From NCBI GenBank assembly GCA_030077755.1, contig JAQJZZ010000013.1:2108001-2172000 (forward strand): a stretch of 64,000 nucleotides of DNA, in the 5' to 3' direction. This DNA comes from Filosporella fistucella. Taxonomy: Eukaryota; Ascomycota; Leotiomycetes; Helotiales. The notes beneath the pieces are model-generated. The model was not told where the DNA came from. It saw only the letters and a program-made list of their open reading frames with translations, and ran no database searches. The position numbers were made by a program, and so were the translations under genes. Position 1 is the first letter of the stretch. Every line of letters starts with the position of its first letter. Below, one piece after another: positions 48,008-59,911 of the stretch.

Positions 48008-49829
48008 ATGGCAATCACTGACACTCCAGGTCTCCCCTTTTGGGTTGGATCCTCAGCTTGCGTCGGAATAGCCTCGCATCTCCTCTATTTTATTCGAGGA
48101 GAACATCACAAACAAGCTGTTGGCTTTGTCCAAGTTACCTTCTTACTCTCGATACTCCAGATCTTTGGATTTGTCCGCATCGGAAGCTACAGTATTTTCG
48201 ACGCTGCCCTCCTCTCAACATGCCTCACCGGCTCTTACTTTGTCGGTTTATGGACGAGCATGCTCCTGTATCGAAGTCTCTTCCACCCACTGAAATCTTT
48301 CCCTGGTCCACCAGGAGCTAAGTACTCGAAAATATGGCACCTCTTTCAGCTGTCAAACCTGGACAATTACAAGAAGCTGGACAAATGGCATGAGACTTAT
48401 GGAGAGATTGTGAGAACAGGACCCAACGAACTTTCCGTTGTGAGCCCGGAAGGTGTTGAAGCCATCATGGGTGCAAGATCATCATGCAGCAAATCAGCTT
48501 GGTACGATATGGGACTTCCCCTTGTTAGTTTACATCAATGTCGCGATCGAGCAGAGCATGATAAACGGAGGCGTGCTTGGGACCGTGGTTTCAGTATCAA
48601 AGGTTGGTAGTTCCACTGGTCACTGGATACTTCTGACCCTTGCAGCGATTGATGGGTACGAATCGCGCGTCAAAAGCTTTGCCAATGACCTCGTGGACCA
48701 AATTGAATCCTTCGGGGGAAAACCCCTCAACGCCAGCTTGTGGTTCAACTATTACAGCTTCGATGTCATGGGAGACCTTGCTTTCGGGCAATCATTCGAC
48801 ATGTTGAAGACAGGAGAGAAACACTTTGCTATCAAATTGCTACACGAAGGACAGAAGCCGCTAGGAACATTGGGTACTGTTCCATGGCTGATGTTGTGTT
48901 TGATGAAGGTTCCAGGCATCTCTGCAGGTTATCATACATGGCTCTCGTTCTGCGAGGATCAGGCATACAAGAGAAAGCAGGCGGGTGGATGTTTCGTCTC
49001 ACTCGAGCTTCGCTAACGTACGCAGATGCAAATCAAAGAGAAAGATATCATGTCATGGCTCTTAGAGGCAGAGCCTATGTCAACCGACGCACAGCGAAAC
49101 CACATGTGGCTAGTCGGGGATGCACGGCTCATCATTGTAGCAGGAAGCGACACAACAGCTGCAACACTTACCCACATATTCTATTATCTTGCCAAAGACC
49201 CTTCGCTTGTTAAGAAATTAAGACAGGAATTGAAACCGATTACAACCGCAAACGGAGATTTTGATAATAAAGATTTGACAAATGCGGAATGCTTGAACGG
49301 GATAATCAATGAAGCTCTGAGACTACACCCACCTGTTCCCTCTGGCGTATCGAGACAAACTCCGCCAGAAGGTATCACCATCGGAGAGTATAGAATCCCT
49401 GGAGATGTCAATGTTGCTGTGCCTCTATGGACTATGGGAAGATGTAAGTTGGCAGTTGGCATTGATACACATTGACTGACATTATCAGCCCTCAAAGCTT
49501 GGAAGCAACCTCTAGAATTCATTCCAGAACGATGGTACAGCAAGCCAGAGCTTATCTTGAACAAGTCTGCATTTGCTCCCTTCTCAGTTGGTCAGTCAGC
49601 CTTCGGTCAGATTTCGAACGCATCTAATTTATATCTAGGTCGATATGGGTGCATTGGCAAAAACTTGGCACTAATGGAACTGCGTACTGTCACGGCACTC
49701 CTAGTGACCAAGTTCGATATTTCATTCGCTTCTGGTGAGGATGGTGGGAATCTTTTGCACAAAACTCAAGACTATTTTACACTTGGGCTGGCGGATATGA
49801 TGTTGCAGTTTAAACCACGAGAGAAGTGA
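48008..49829 (+). CDS. cytochrome P450 monooxygenase
   Basis: Five exons (48008-48602, 48646-48980, 49026-49443, 49489-49590, 49639-49829) close in frame to 546 residues. Two to three hydrophobic segments at about 10-90 anchor it in the ER membrane, followed by the PGPPG hinge. The I-helix AGSDTTA, the K-helix EALR (ExxR), PERW, and the haem loop FSVGRYGCIG with its Cys are all present, so the enzyme looks active. Intron 2 (48981-49025) must start at GC (CAG/GCGGGT), because every GT nearby breaks the frame. The family is not assigned; substrate could be a secondary metabolite or plant compound. The next gene is a secreted esterase. Confidence 0.9.
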
Positions 49830-50380
49830 TGGGACGCAAGAAGGGAGGCTGCGAAATGAGCATTAGCGAATTGTATTTTATCATTTCGTTTTTATCCATA
49901 TATCTATTCGTAGCAATGGAATTGGAAATGAAGTCTCAAAATCTCGGTTACAATATCTGCTTCTGTACCCCGCACACGACATTCAGGGGCAGCCACTACC
50001 GATCTGGCTCCCGAGATTCTTTATCCTGCAGCCTCCGCTTGTTCCTGCATTTACCCCCTTGGCAATACTCCAGGTTCTCCAAATTCGGCGAGGATAAGCA
50101 GCTTGATATGTCAAATGTGTCCGTATTCATATAGCCATATATGAAATGTCTTGTTACTCCAGCATTCGTCTACCGACTTCCGTTTCCGAAGATGAGGGAA
50201 GTTTATGCTATTATGAAAGGTTGTATACGTGTCCGCCAAGAACGATTATCCGAACTGTTGAAACTTTCTTGAACAAAGTATATAATTATACTATTCTCCT
50301 AGTCGGGTTGGAGAACTAGAGGACCATCATTCTCCCGTGCTCTCACGTATCTCCGACCTTGTAGAGTATTCTCATTCATC
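49830..50380. other. intergenic, promoter of the esterase gene
   Basis: About 550 bp between two plus-strand genes. A tataattatacta stretch at 50280-50292 could be the TATA region about 90 bp before the esterase ATG. No other feature. Confidence 0.4.
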
Positions 50381-51316
50381 ATGATCTCCTCATCTCCTCT
50401 TGCCCTTCTCGCGACATTATTTTTCCCTTCAATATCCCAAGCTGCTCTGGTCTCTGTAGCAAACTTCGGTGCGAACCCCACTGGTTTGCAAATGAATATA
50501 TATGTTCCAACCAAGCTTGCTACAAATCCAGCAGTTATCCTCGCAGTATGTTGGAAGCTCTTATGGCTATAATCAGTACTGATGAACCCCTAGCTCCATG
50601 GCTGCAGTGGAACAGGTCCACAGTACTCGTCCGGAACAAAATACAACACACTCGCCGATACACATGGCTTCATTACAATTTTCCCTTCTTCGCCCCACGA
50701 CAATAGATGCTGGGATGTAGCAACTGTTGGCAAGTCACTCAAGCATGAAGGGGCGGGAGATTCCAATGGGTTGGCCAACATGATAAGATACACAATTTCT
50801 ACGTATAAGGCAGATCCAGCCAAGATATTCGTAACTGGAACAAGTTCGGGGGCCATGATGACAAATGTCCTCTGTGCTACCTACCCCGATATATTTGCCG
50901 CTGCATCAGCCTACTCAGGCGTAGCAGCTGGCTGTCTCGCTGGCTCTCCAGGCTCAAGTCCACAGACTGCAGATCCAAAATGTGCAGATGGAAAAGTAAC
51001 CAAGACGCAAGCAGAGTGGGTAGCGACAGCTAAGAGTATGTATCCCTCGTACAACGGCTCATATCCAAAGATTCTGGAATGGCATGGTACTTCGGATACC
51101 TATGTGAATTATCCAAATCTGGCGGAAGAAATCAAGGAGTGGAGTGGGATCCATGGTATTAGCTGGACCAAAAATGTGACAAATAGTCCAGACAAGGGAT
51201 ATACGGAAATGGTATATGGAGATGGTAGTGTTTTCAAGGCAATCAGTGCTGCTGGAGTAGGCCACACTGTCCCAGTCCATGAGAATGTGGACTTGAAATG
51301 GTTTGGTATCATATGA
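50381..51316 (+). CDS. secreted CE1-type esterase (acetylxylan/feruloyl esterase, PHB depolymerase family)
   Basis: Two exons, 50381-50545 and 50594-51316, join in frame to 295 residues. The signal peptide MISSSPLALLATLFFPSISQA precedes the alpha/beta-hydrolase core: oxyanion LHGCSGTG, nucleophile Ser in GTSSGAM (GxSxG), Asp in HGTSDTYV and His in GVGHTVP. Layout and length match fungal CE1 esterases acting on plant hemicellulose side groups. No carbohydrate-binding module is attached. It is secreted and fits the plant-litter lifestyle implied by the sedolisin, intradiol dioxygenase and GH1 genes in this window. Confidence 0.92.
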
Positions 51317-51434
51317 GCCCGCTGCGAATAAGCATCTGTCATAACTGTGGACATACACAGAACGAAGTAAATAATGGCGCGAGGCACTAAATTCTTGTCT
51401 AAGAATAGTACCCATCAGCAAAACCACAAACTGG

Positions 51435-52713
51435 CTATCCCGATGAATCTGACAGAAGACCGTACTTGACGAACCTCCAACCTGACTCCTCCAGGAATTT
51501 CAAGAAAGATTTGACCTGATAACCCCACTGTGCCTCACCCTGGAACTCTTCCAAAGCCTCTCCGTCAAATATAAACCTCTCCATAATCTCCTTCGTTTCA
51601 GTCACGACCATCATCCAACCTGAGCCTCTCAAGGATCTAACAAAATTCTCCACCTGCTGAACCCACTCTTCCTGAATTCTGAACCCTGACGGAACTCCCT
51701 TATCCAATTCATAACTGACCCTAATTTCATCTCTCATTGCTAATCTAAACATCTCTGACTGATCCTCTTGACTGTGCTCTGGAAATTCTATTTCTATATA
51801 TCCCTCTGATATCCACTTCCTGTTGAACGAGGTATAAAAGTTTCTGACTCCAAGCATCTTGCGCAGTTTCAGATTGCATACTGACATTATCGGCGGACGT
51901 CTGCTGGTTATCTGAGATTTCTGAGAGATGTGGATACGCCGACAGTGATTGACAATCTGATACTGCATCCGCGCTTTGATACGCAGCAGGCGTGAACCAA
52001 TGACAATACATCTCGACGAAATGATCGAGACGATGCAATCCATGAAAGCCGTTAGGATCACCCCATTTCTAATAGTTGGAGTTGATCCGAAGGCCTTTCT
52101 CGATAGCTGACAGAGTGTTGTTGACATAATTCTGACTGCTGCTAGTGATCTGACCCGTCCATCGTACCCAAACAATCATGTCCAAGCCAAGAAGTTTAGT
52201 ATCTGACAAAATTTGATCAGAGCTGACCTTGAAACTGAGGATCTGAATGCTGTCGCCCAGAAGTTCCTCGGCTTTCCTGACATCTTGACCAGTCGGACCA
52301 ATCACCTGAGGGTAGGCTGTTGGCCGCCCCCAGATTTCAACAGGCCTATCTGGCAAGCCATGGTCTGACACTCCCTCACCACTGACCTCGAGTATCGTTC
52401 GAAGATCTGGTAGATCCAAGAAGGTGTTCTTTCTGACCTCTGGTACATCGTACCAAAACGACGGCATGGGTGGAGGGGGACCGTTGCCAGTATACCTAAT
52501 GAGGAAGATATGCTATTAGCTTGTGGCTCTCCCTATCTCAGAGTTGATTTACTAGGGATGTTGCGTGTAGGAAAGAGTGGGTCTTTCAGGGTGGAGTTCA
52601 TCAACTTACCCCTTCTCCCGCACTGCTCCTTGAGGAGGTTGACCATCTTGGTTCTGAAGAGTATAAGCATGACGATCGCCGCCGCTGCAGCCATCCTGAC
52701 TTCGTCTCCGATT
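51435..52713 (-). pseudogene. hypothetical gene with disrupted reading frame
   Basis: A first coding stretch ends at 52610 (about 52713-52610, ...QPPQGAVREKG) and splices over 114 nt to 52495 (YTGNGPPPPMPSFWYDVPEV). The frame then runs to a TAG at 52071-52069 and continues in the same frame beyond it with good coding character (KWGDPNGFHGLHRLDHF). Near 51850 it must shift by one base to reach WISEGYIEIEFPEH and the end at 51435. The TAG could be the end of an intron with a poor GTCAAC donor, but I found no intron that fixes the shift. It is either a decaying gene or carries assembly errors. No family is recognised. The true start was not found. Confidence 0.45.
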
Positions 52714-53743
52714 TTACCTGACTATCGACACGTTAGGGTTCGTTCGGTGGATTGCAGTGAGACGGGACAAGGTGAGAAGAGAGTTGGTGAGATGAATGGC
52801 AAGGGAATTGAAGACCTACCGATGTGCCTTCTGACTCTTTATTATTCGGGTATTGTTTAATTGATCTATTTCTGTGAGAGAAATAGATTAGAGAGTGGGA
52901 GGTTGTGCAAATGATTTTTGTGTTGTGGAGAATGGAAACCGCGTTGTGCGGATATACACACAAATGTTCAGCAACGAGGCTAACCTAAGAAGGCGACGGC
53001 ATCCCAATACAGTAGTCAGTGCTAAACCCTCAATTTAGACTTGAATCTACAGATAGGTACTGATAAGTATTGCGACAGCTTGGGTATTTAACCAATTGAC
53101 GTGATACTTGAGGATCTTCGAACCTTCCAGCGCGCTTTGGTTCCCCACCTGTACAACCATGATATTTCTTATTGTCTCTGATTGTCTGTACCAAAGGGAT
53201 TCCTACAAACGTCCACTTCGCTATAAAAGAAATACTGACAGTGTGTAAAAATCCAAAACACGATGGCAAAATCAAGGGTCCCTCCGGTACCTACTTCAAA
53301 TATCGAAGGGAAATATCATAATCGTCCAAGCAGCAACAGCAGGTTCAAATTCTATGGCAAGCCCCGCAACCAGTTGCACAATGCAAGCTCTCCTGTTGGT
53401 ATTGCTTCATTAATCGACGGCATGTTTCATCGTTGTTCAAATCGTAAACAAGATAAATGGCAGTCTTAAATTATCGAATGCAATTGTACAATCAGGATGC
53501 ATCACTGTTCTCGGAGCTACCTTCCAAATTGAAGTACCATAACTGTCTAAATGTCTGACCACAACTTATAGCAGGTTCAAATATACCAAACGATACGGGT
53601 CGGTTGACTTCGAAATAGTTGAAATTCCACTTAAAAAACTTCACAATATCAACCAGAAACTAATCCAGAAGCCTTTCAATGTTTTTTCATTACCATCTCA
53701 AGTATCTACATTATCATATTCATATACACATTACCACTTTTCA
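52714..53743. other. 1.0 kb intergenic region
   Basis: Between the disrupted gene and the 3' end of the GPI-anchored protein gene, both on the minus strand. Only a 68-codon plus-strand frame at 53263-53469 with no signature. Probably holds the promoter and first exon of the disrupted gene. Confidence 0.35.
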
Positions 53744-55789
53744 CTACAAGACCAGCATTCCCAGCAGTCCGCCCGTCAACACTACTCCCAACACCCAAAC
53801 GTCTTTCCATTTTGTCAATTCCACCCCAGACGCAGTCACATATGTCGCTGTCGCTGTACTAGGCCCAAAGCCTCCGATACTGTTTATCACTCCTCCCAAG
53901 CCTTCTGTCTTGGTGCTGCTCCCACTGACAATCACGACTGTTGAGCCACCACTGGCCAAACTCAACACTTGGCCAGAAGCAGTAATCACGCCTCCGTTGG
54001 TTAACGTCTGGCTACCAATCACAAATGCTGAGGCTGAATTCGCGGTATAAGTTACGGATCCAACGACGAGCAATGGAGTGGTAGCCGCAGCAGCCACGGT
54101 CTTCGTAGCAATAGGTACCGTCGCTCCGTTTATAATGATAGCTGACCCGCTCGTAGGCAGAACGAAGGTTGTTCCTGCAGATGTTCCAGAGCCAGAAACG
54201 ACAACCGTTCCACCTGGTGTAAGAGTGGAGCTGCCAATCACAAAATTGGTTCCTGAGCTACCTGGGTTCCCAGTAAAAGTCGATCCTCCAGCAGTGAAGA
54301 CTGGTGCTACAGTAGAAGGTGGTGGAGCTGTCGTGCCGGGTTGATTTCCACCAACACCTGTTCCTGCACCAGAACCTGCCGTTTGGGAGCCACTTCCTGG
54401 CGAGTTTCCTGGCCCTGGTGAGCTTCCTGCCCCTGGCGATGTACCCAGCACTGGTGTCGAAGAAGGTCCTACATTCGGTGAGCCTGGCCCTGTGACGATT
54501 GAGCCGATAGTATTCGGGGGTTGGTTCTGAGTGGATTCAGAAGTCTGAATGCCACCTGGAGAGACGATAGGAGATAAAACTGCTGTATTGCCAGCAGATG
54601 TTGGAGGGATGATCTCCGTTGCTGGATTGCCAGCCGAAGATCCTGGAGGTTTGCTCTCACTGGCAGGAATTCCTGCGGCGGAGCTTGTAGGAGGAATATA
54701 TTCACTGGTAGAAGAACCAGCTGTGGACACAGGAGGAGGGGTTTGGACTGAGCTCGTGAGAGTAGAAGTCGGAGATGTCTCACCTGGAGAATTTACGGTT
54801 GATGTCGGTTGAGTGTCTGATTCAGGAGTCGTAGAAATTGGGGTGGCAGATGTAGTAATTCCACCCAAATTTCCAGTCATTGTCGTGGTAGTCTCGGTCC
54901 CAGCTGTCAATTCAGTGACTGGAATATGTGCTACTGGAATTCCATCACCAGGTCCCATTGTACAAGTTGCTACATTTGACCAGATTGAACTAGCACTTGG
55001 AGGAACATGAGATACCATCCAAGAACGGAGTTCGACAGGAAGCTCTGCGAAGAGCTCTCCCGTATAGTTGAGACCATAAGTTGGATCGTCATCTTCTAAA
55101 AAGAAGCCTATTTTCTATCAGAAACTAATCATCCACGATTCTATAGAACGCACCATATGGATAAGGTTTTATTCCTGGACCACTTCTTCCGGCAACCTCA
55201 TTTGCCGAGGGGCAACCGTAGGTATTTGCACTACCACTAACAGGTGTAGGATCAAGGGTGACGTATGAGACATCGCTGAATACCCATACTGGAGTTGGAG
55301 AATGGTGCACTTTCCCATAAGGATCGGTATATACCGTTCCTGTGATAATGAGGGTATCTGCTGCATATCCTCCTGCGCGCGCGACAAGATCTGTAGGGAC
55401 ACCAGAGATTGTAACCGTTCCGAAATTATCGAATGTAGAATTCGGTAGTTGTGTATTATTTGCGACAATGGTCTTATAACTTGTGACTTTTGTGTTGTCA
55501 TATTGGTAGATAATAGTGGACACTGTTGCCACTGTAATCGACACAATCTTGGAATACCATATTATTTTTTCAACTCCAAATGAGTCCAAGTAGCAGCATG
55601 TTGGGAACACTGTTGTCGTGGGCTCGAGACTTTTTCCAGAGGTAGTGGTCGCATTAAGTGATCCGGATGTTACTTTCAAGGTCAGTCACAATTCAACATC
55701 GAATTCTTAATCCTACCTCGCGGGTACAACTGCTTTGCACATGATCCACTGGCCAGTAAAGCCAATAGTACTGACGACCCCCAGAACAT
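53744..55789 (-). CDS. GPI-anchored Ser/Thr-rich cell-surface glycoprotein
   Basis: Three exons on the minus strand (55789-55717, 55672-55154, 55095-53744) join in frame to 647 residues. The signal peptide MFWGSSVLLALLASGSCA is followed by a globular part with CCYLDSFGVEKIIWY and repeated beta-like segments to about residue 280. A long mucin-like Ser/Thr/Pro/Gly stretch follows (blocks such as SSPGPGNSPGSGSQ), then a Val/Thr/Ala-rich repeat region (VIGSSTLTPGG, VIGSQTLTNGG units). A hydrophobic C-terminus (WVLGVVLTGGLLGMLVL) is typical of a GPI-attachment signal. It should sit in the cell wall or plasma membrane. The function of this family, common in Leotiomycetes, is unknown. Long opposite-strand frames over the repeat region are shadows. 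Confidence 0.85.
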
Positions 55790-57662
55790 TTTGAAACGAA
55801 AGTTGGATTTCGATCAGAGGAACGACAGACTAGAAGGTGAAAACCAAGTCCCTTCGCAGGAAGATTCTGGGTTTGGGATTAATATATGAGCTGGGCGTTG
55901 ATGCCGCAAAACTGAGTAACCTTGTATTCGCAGATCGTAGGCGCAGCAAACATACAGCAACCACTTGGCACTCGAGCCCTCGAAGACTGGGATCCATGCA
56001 TACAACAGGCTTCTCCGTGTGGTCCGTTCGGTGAAGCCTTCAAATTGATCTCAGTCAGCTTACATCTAGCTAGCAGATGCAAGGACCCGCTTTTCACGAC
56101 CTAACATAGTCTGCACATATGAGCTTGACAACGCATGAAATCAGTTTGGATATGAACAATACAACAAGATGAGGTAAATTTCGGTCTCGGTAATCAGAAT
56201 CGAAGTATGAATAGTAGAAACGTGAAATGAAGGCACTCGTCAACTTAGAGTAGGAATTGAGAATGCGGAAACACAACAATCTGCTGCAAGTAAGAATAGA
56301 ACATGCCGCAGTGCCTTGAGAGCATTAACTTCCTTGTTTTTCCCCACCTCTTCCTATCGGTCGATATCAGATTTTGGATTGTGCGCGACCAACTTTTGGG
56401 GCTGAACTCTTTTATCCGCCGACCCCAGCCCGGCGCTTGAGGGGAGAATTGAAGATATTTTAACAGCCTTCGGGGTGTCCAATTGGTTGGTGGAATGGCG
56501 ATCGTTGCACATTGGGGGCCATGCAATGGAAAGGTTGCACCAGCAAGCCTGGAAACGATTTCTGCGCCTCCAAGATGCAGGTGCAGATACGGAAGGGCGA
56601 ATAATCACACAACTCGTAGGCTGAAGAGGGGCGGGAGTTGAAGCTGGTTGCGGAGTCAAAGGATTGAGGATTCCATATCCCGTGAAGGGGGGGAGCATAA
56701 CGCAGATTTTCTTTGAAGAGTGGGAATATTTAGAAGAGTTGAGATGGGAGGGAGAATCAAAATGAGAATAGTCGTAGGTACTGTACATGGTGGGCTCCAG
56801 ATAAGCACCAGGTGAAGGTCGTTAAGGGTGGTGGACTATACCATTTCAGGCTAGCCAGGGAATGAGGTAACCCGCCTCAGCTATTCTTGTTCCTGTCCCA
56901 GCTGTCTCTGTTCCTGAGGTGAGCATAGCCAAATTCCATTTGCATTGCATGTCTCTCATTCCCTTCTCTTCTCGTTCTGCAACAAATCGAAAAGCACAAG
57001 AGCACATATAACTTCAATAAGGCAGACAATACTTGCAAGACTAATACCCTCACTTCTTCAGCCCTGTTGGAAATTCTTTTCATCTCTTGGCCCAATCTTC
57101 AACAGAGCAAATCATGCCCCAACTGATGGCATGCTCACCCACCACCCCCAGCGATGACAACCGGCCATACCCAATCACAATATGTACCTCGCATGCAGCT
57201 TCTTCCACCGCATTTACTTCTATTATCGCATATCCCCAAGGGGAGAGATGTCCGCATGCGCGTACAGGGCAAAAAATAAATGAGTCGTACCACTACACCG
57301 GCTGTTATCTCACTGTTGATTGGAGTCAGCCCCAAATCTGTAGCATGTCGTATTTCTGGACCGTCACACACGTTCTCCACTTCCACTTCCACTTCCACCA
57401 TCGCCGCCGCCGCCTTCGCCGTTGCAGGCTTGTGCTGGACTGTGTTGATGCAGTCCATCAGCCTTGTTCCAGCCGAAAGGCACGGCGAGAGCCAGATCTT
57501 CCACGGGTGCCCCGTCCTGGATAGAGTAGGTAGGGCATGTAAGTGTGGCTGCTGCCGTGGCCGTGGCCGTGTTTCTTTCATCTTTTATGGTTGTTGGTTT
57601 CGTGAATCTTATTTTCCGTTTGTCAAAACTTTCTGCCGTCCTCCGATGATTTATTACTTACG
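55790..57662. other. 1.9 kb divergent intergenic region
   Basis: Upstream of the GPI-protein gene (-) and the aspartic-protease-like gene (+). Short frames only. A (CCACTT)n-like run lies near 57374-57400 and a GGCCGTGGCCGTG run near 57556-57570. It may hide a signal-peptide exon of the plus-strand gene, which I could not identify. Confidence 0.4.
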
Positions 57663-59559
57663 ATGACCTCCAAGGCATCTCCATCGCCAATCTCTGTCTC
57701 AACAAGTCAAGCTTGTTTGAATCACCCAAATTTCTAGTATATGCTACAATACTAACTTTTTCAGGGGACAATGATGGAGCCGGATTATGGAGCACTTTCG
57801 CCCTGAATGTCGGCGCACCAGCTCAGACAGTACGGGTCATGGCAAGTACTGCTGGCTGGGAGACTTGGGTTGTGGTAAATCAGGGCTGCCCAGCAAGCTA
57901 CGGAGCAGCTTGCGCTTTCAATAGAGGGGGGTTGTTCGGAATCGGAAACTCGACTTCGTGGACGAATATCAATCTATTCCAACTGGACCTCGAACTCAAT
58001 CTTGGATACTCAGGAAATGGACAGTTTGGATATGATACGGTCACCTTGGGATATCCGAATAGTGGTGGGCCAACTCTCACAAAACAAATCGTCGCTGGAA
58101 TTGCGACTCCCGATTTTTGGCTGGGACAATTTGGACTTGACCCCGCGCCAGCCAATTTCACAAATCTGAACGATCCCCAGCCAAGTTTTCTATGGACATT
58201 GAGGAATCAATCTATGATTCCAAGCACATCTTGGGGTTATACTGCTGGAGCACACTATAGTCCGTTTTCTTTTCATACTTGAAATCCTCGCTGACAGAAA
58301 TTAGGATATGACAAAGTCCAAGGTAGTCTCACCCTTGGTGGCTACGATTCCTCGCGCTTTAGCTCCAAGAACCTCACATACCCAATGTACAACGACAACC
58401 AACGAAGATACCTTGCAGAGCTCAGAACAATTTCGTACATACCTACTGGCCTTTCTACACAAACAACCTCTACAACTCTTATGTCGCAAACCATCTCGAT
58501 GTACATAGACTCAACCATCCCATATATATACCTTCCAAAAGACGCATGCGACCGAATTGAGTCCGCTTTCGGGCTTCAATGGAACACTACCAGCGAGCTA
58601 TATACTCTTAATAGCACCCAGCACACCACTTTGCAGAATATGAATCCTAATATCACATTCACACTAGGCACAAGTGGAGGTGCGACTTTGGACTTTATTC
58701 TTCCATACAAAGCCTTTGATTTGACGGCTACTTTTCCAGTACTGGCTGCAGGCGTAAACAATACTAATTATTTTCCTTTAAAACGTGCTGCAAATGAGAC
58801 TCAATATACCCTAGGCAGAGCGTTTCTGCAAGAAGCGTAGGTCTTAACTCCAAAATATCTCAGGCTCCGCTAAACATTTACAGCTACATGATTGCTGATT
58901 ATGATCGTCACACTTTTACTCTTTCACCGGCTGTCTGGCCAGCAAGCTTTGACTCTAAAATAGTCGCTATTCTCCCGCCCTCTACGAACAATACAAATAC
59001 AACAATAAGCATCACAACCCACAAATCCGAGACACCGATAGGCGCCGTTGTCGGCGGCGTGGTTGGGGGCATTGTAGTCCTCGTACTCCTTGCTACTGCC
59101 TACTGGCATTTCATATGGAAGCCGAAGCACAAGAAGCCCATTTCTAAGGAAGAGAGCGTTGACACCGATCTTCCTCCTTCAACAGTCACTCAAGCCGCCA
59201 CTATCGCGACAGAACACTCTGAACTTGACGGACATTTCCACGGCGCTGAATTGACAGCTTATCAAGAAGCCGAGAAGAAGAGGCTAGCTGGGGCAGAGAT
59301 TGCTGGTACGCCCATCTTAGGCCATGAGTTGGACAGCCAAGTTCCTGTGGGAAGTGAACTTGATAGTCCGCAAATTTTTGAGATGCCAGCTAGGGAACCT
59401 GTTGGAAATGAGATGCATAGTCCAGGTAGTAGCCCGAGATTGAGTCCGGGTGTGATGAGTAGAGGACGAAGAAGTCCACTGAGTAGAGACGTAAGCAGGG
59501 AAACAAGTAGGGATGGCGTGAGGCGAGTTGATCTCCATGAGACGTACTATCATCCGTAG
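57663..59559 (+). CDS. membrane-anchored aspartic-protease-like protein, probably inactive
   Basis: Exons 57663-57705 (tentative), 57765-58259, 58305-58836 and 58884-59559 join in frame to 581 residues. The fold of pepsin-like A1 peptidases is clear (WSTFALNVGAPAQTVRV, TAGAHY, GSLTLGGYDSSRF, GRAFLQEAYMIADYDRHTFTLSPA). At the first active-site loop, DTGS is replaced by STAG (VMASTAGWETWVV), so the first catalytic Asp is missing. The second loop reads DSTIPYIYLP (D-S-T in place of D-T/S-G). One transmembrane helix near residue 390 (AVVGGVVGGIVVLVLLATAYWHF) is followed by a 150-residue cytosolic tail. A signal peptide is expected but not found, so the first exon may be wrong. A receptor or binding role is inference. 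Confidence 0.75.
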
Positions 59560-59911
59560 TTGGATGTAATGATTAATGTAAAACAAAATTAACTTGAAGT
59601 ATTGTCGTTCTTTGCGAAGTTTCGGACAACCAATGAATATCATTCGTCGTCGAACACTGTTCTTTTGATATACTAGTAAATGGACCTCGAACCATTGACA
59701 TCCAGATAGGGATCCGGGACACTGTATTTTGCAGGAAATTATTTACTCTATATCTTCCTGGTGATAGTTATCATTCAGAATGTGTAGTAGTTGTTTGTAA
59801 GGGCAACAGTTTTAGGTCTACCCGACTAGTATTACATCTTCCGTCCCCCCTTCCCATCCCTCATCCTGCATGCTTATTCTTACACCGTCCCCATTCCACT
59901 TCCCCCGACCT
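59560..59911. other. convergent intergenic region
   Basis: About 350 bp between the 3' ends of the plus-strand protease-like gene and the minus-strand gene at 59912. No feature beyond likely terminators. Confidence 0.45.

Noticed and set aside
53679..54812. Plus-strand frames opposite the GPI-anchored protein
   Set aside because: They mirror the Ser/Thr/Pro/Gly repeats of the minus-strand gene and have no start or family signal of their own.
57280..57666. 128-codon plus-strand frame that could be a signal-peptide exon of the protease-like gene
   Set aside because: It does not join in frame to the next exon with a good donor, and the composition comes from CCACTT and GCCGTG short repeats.
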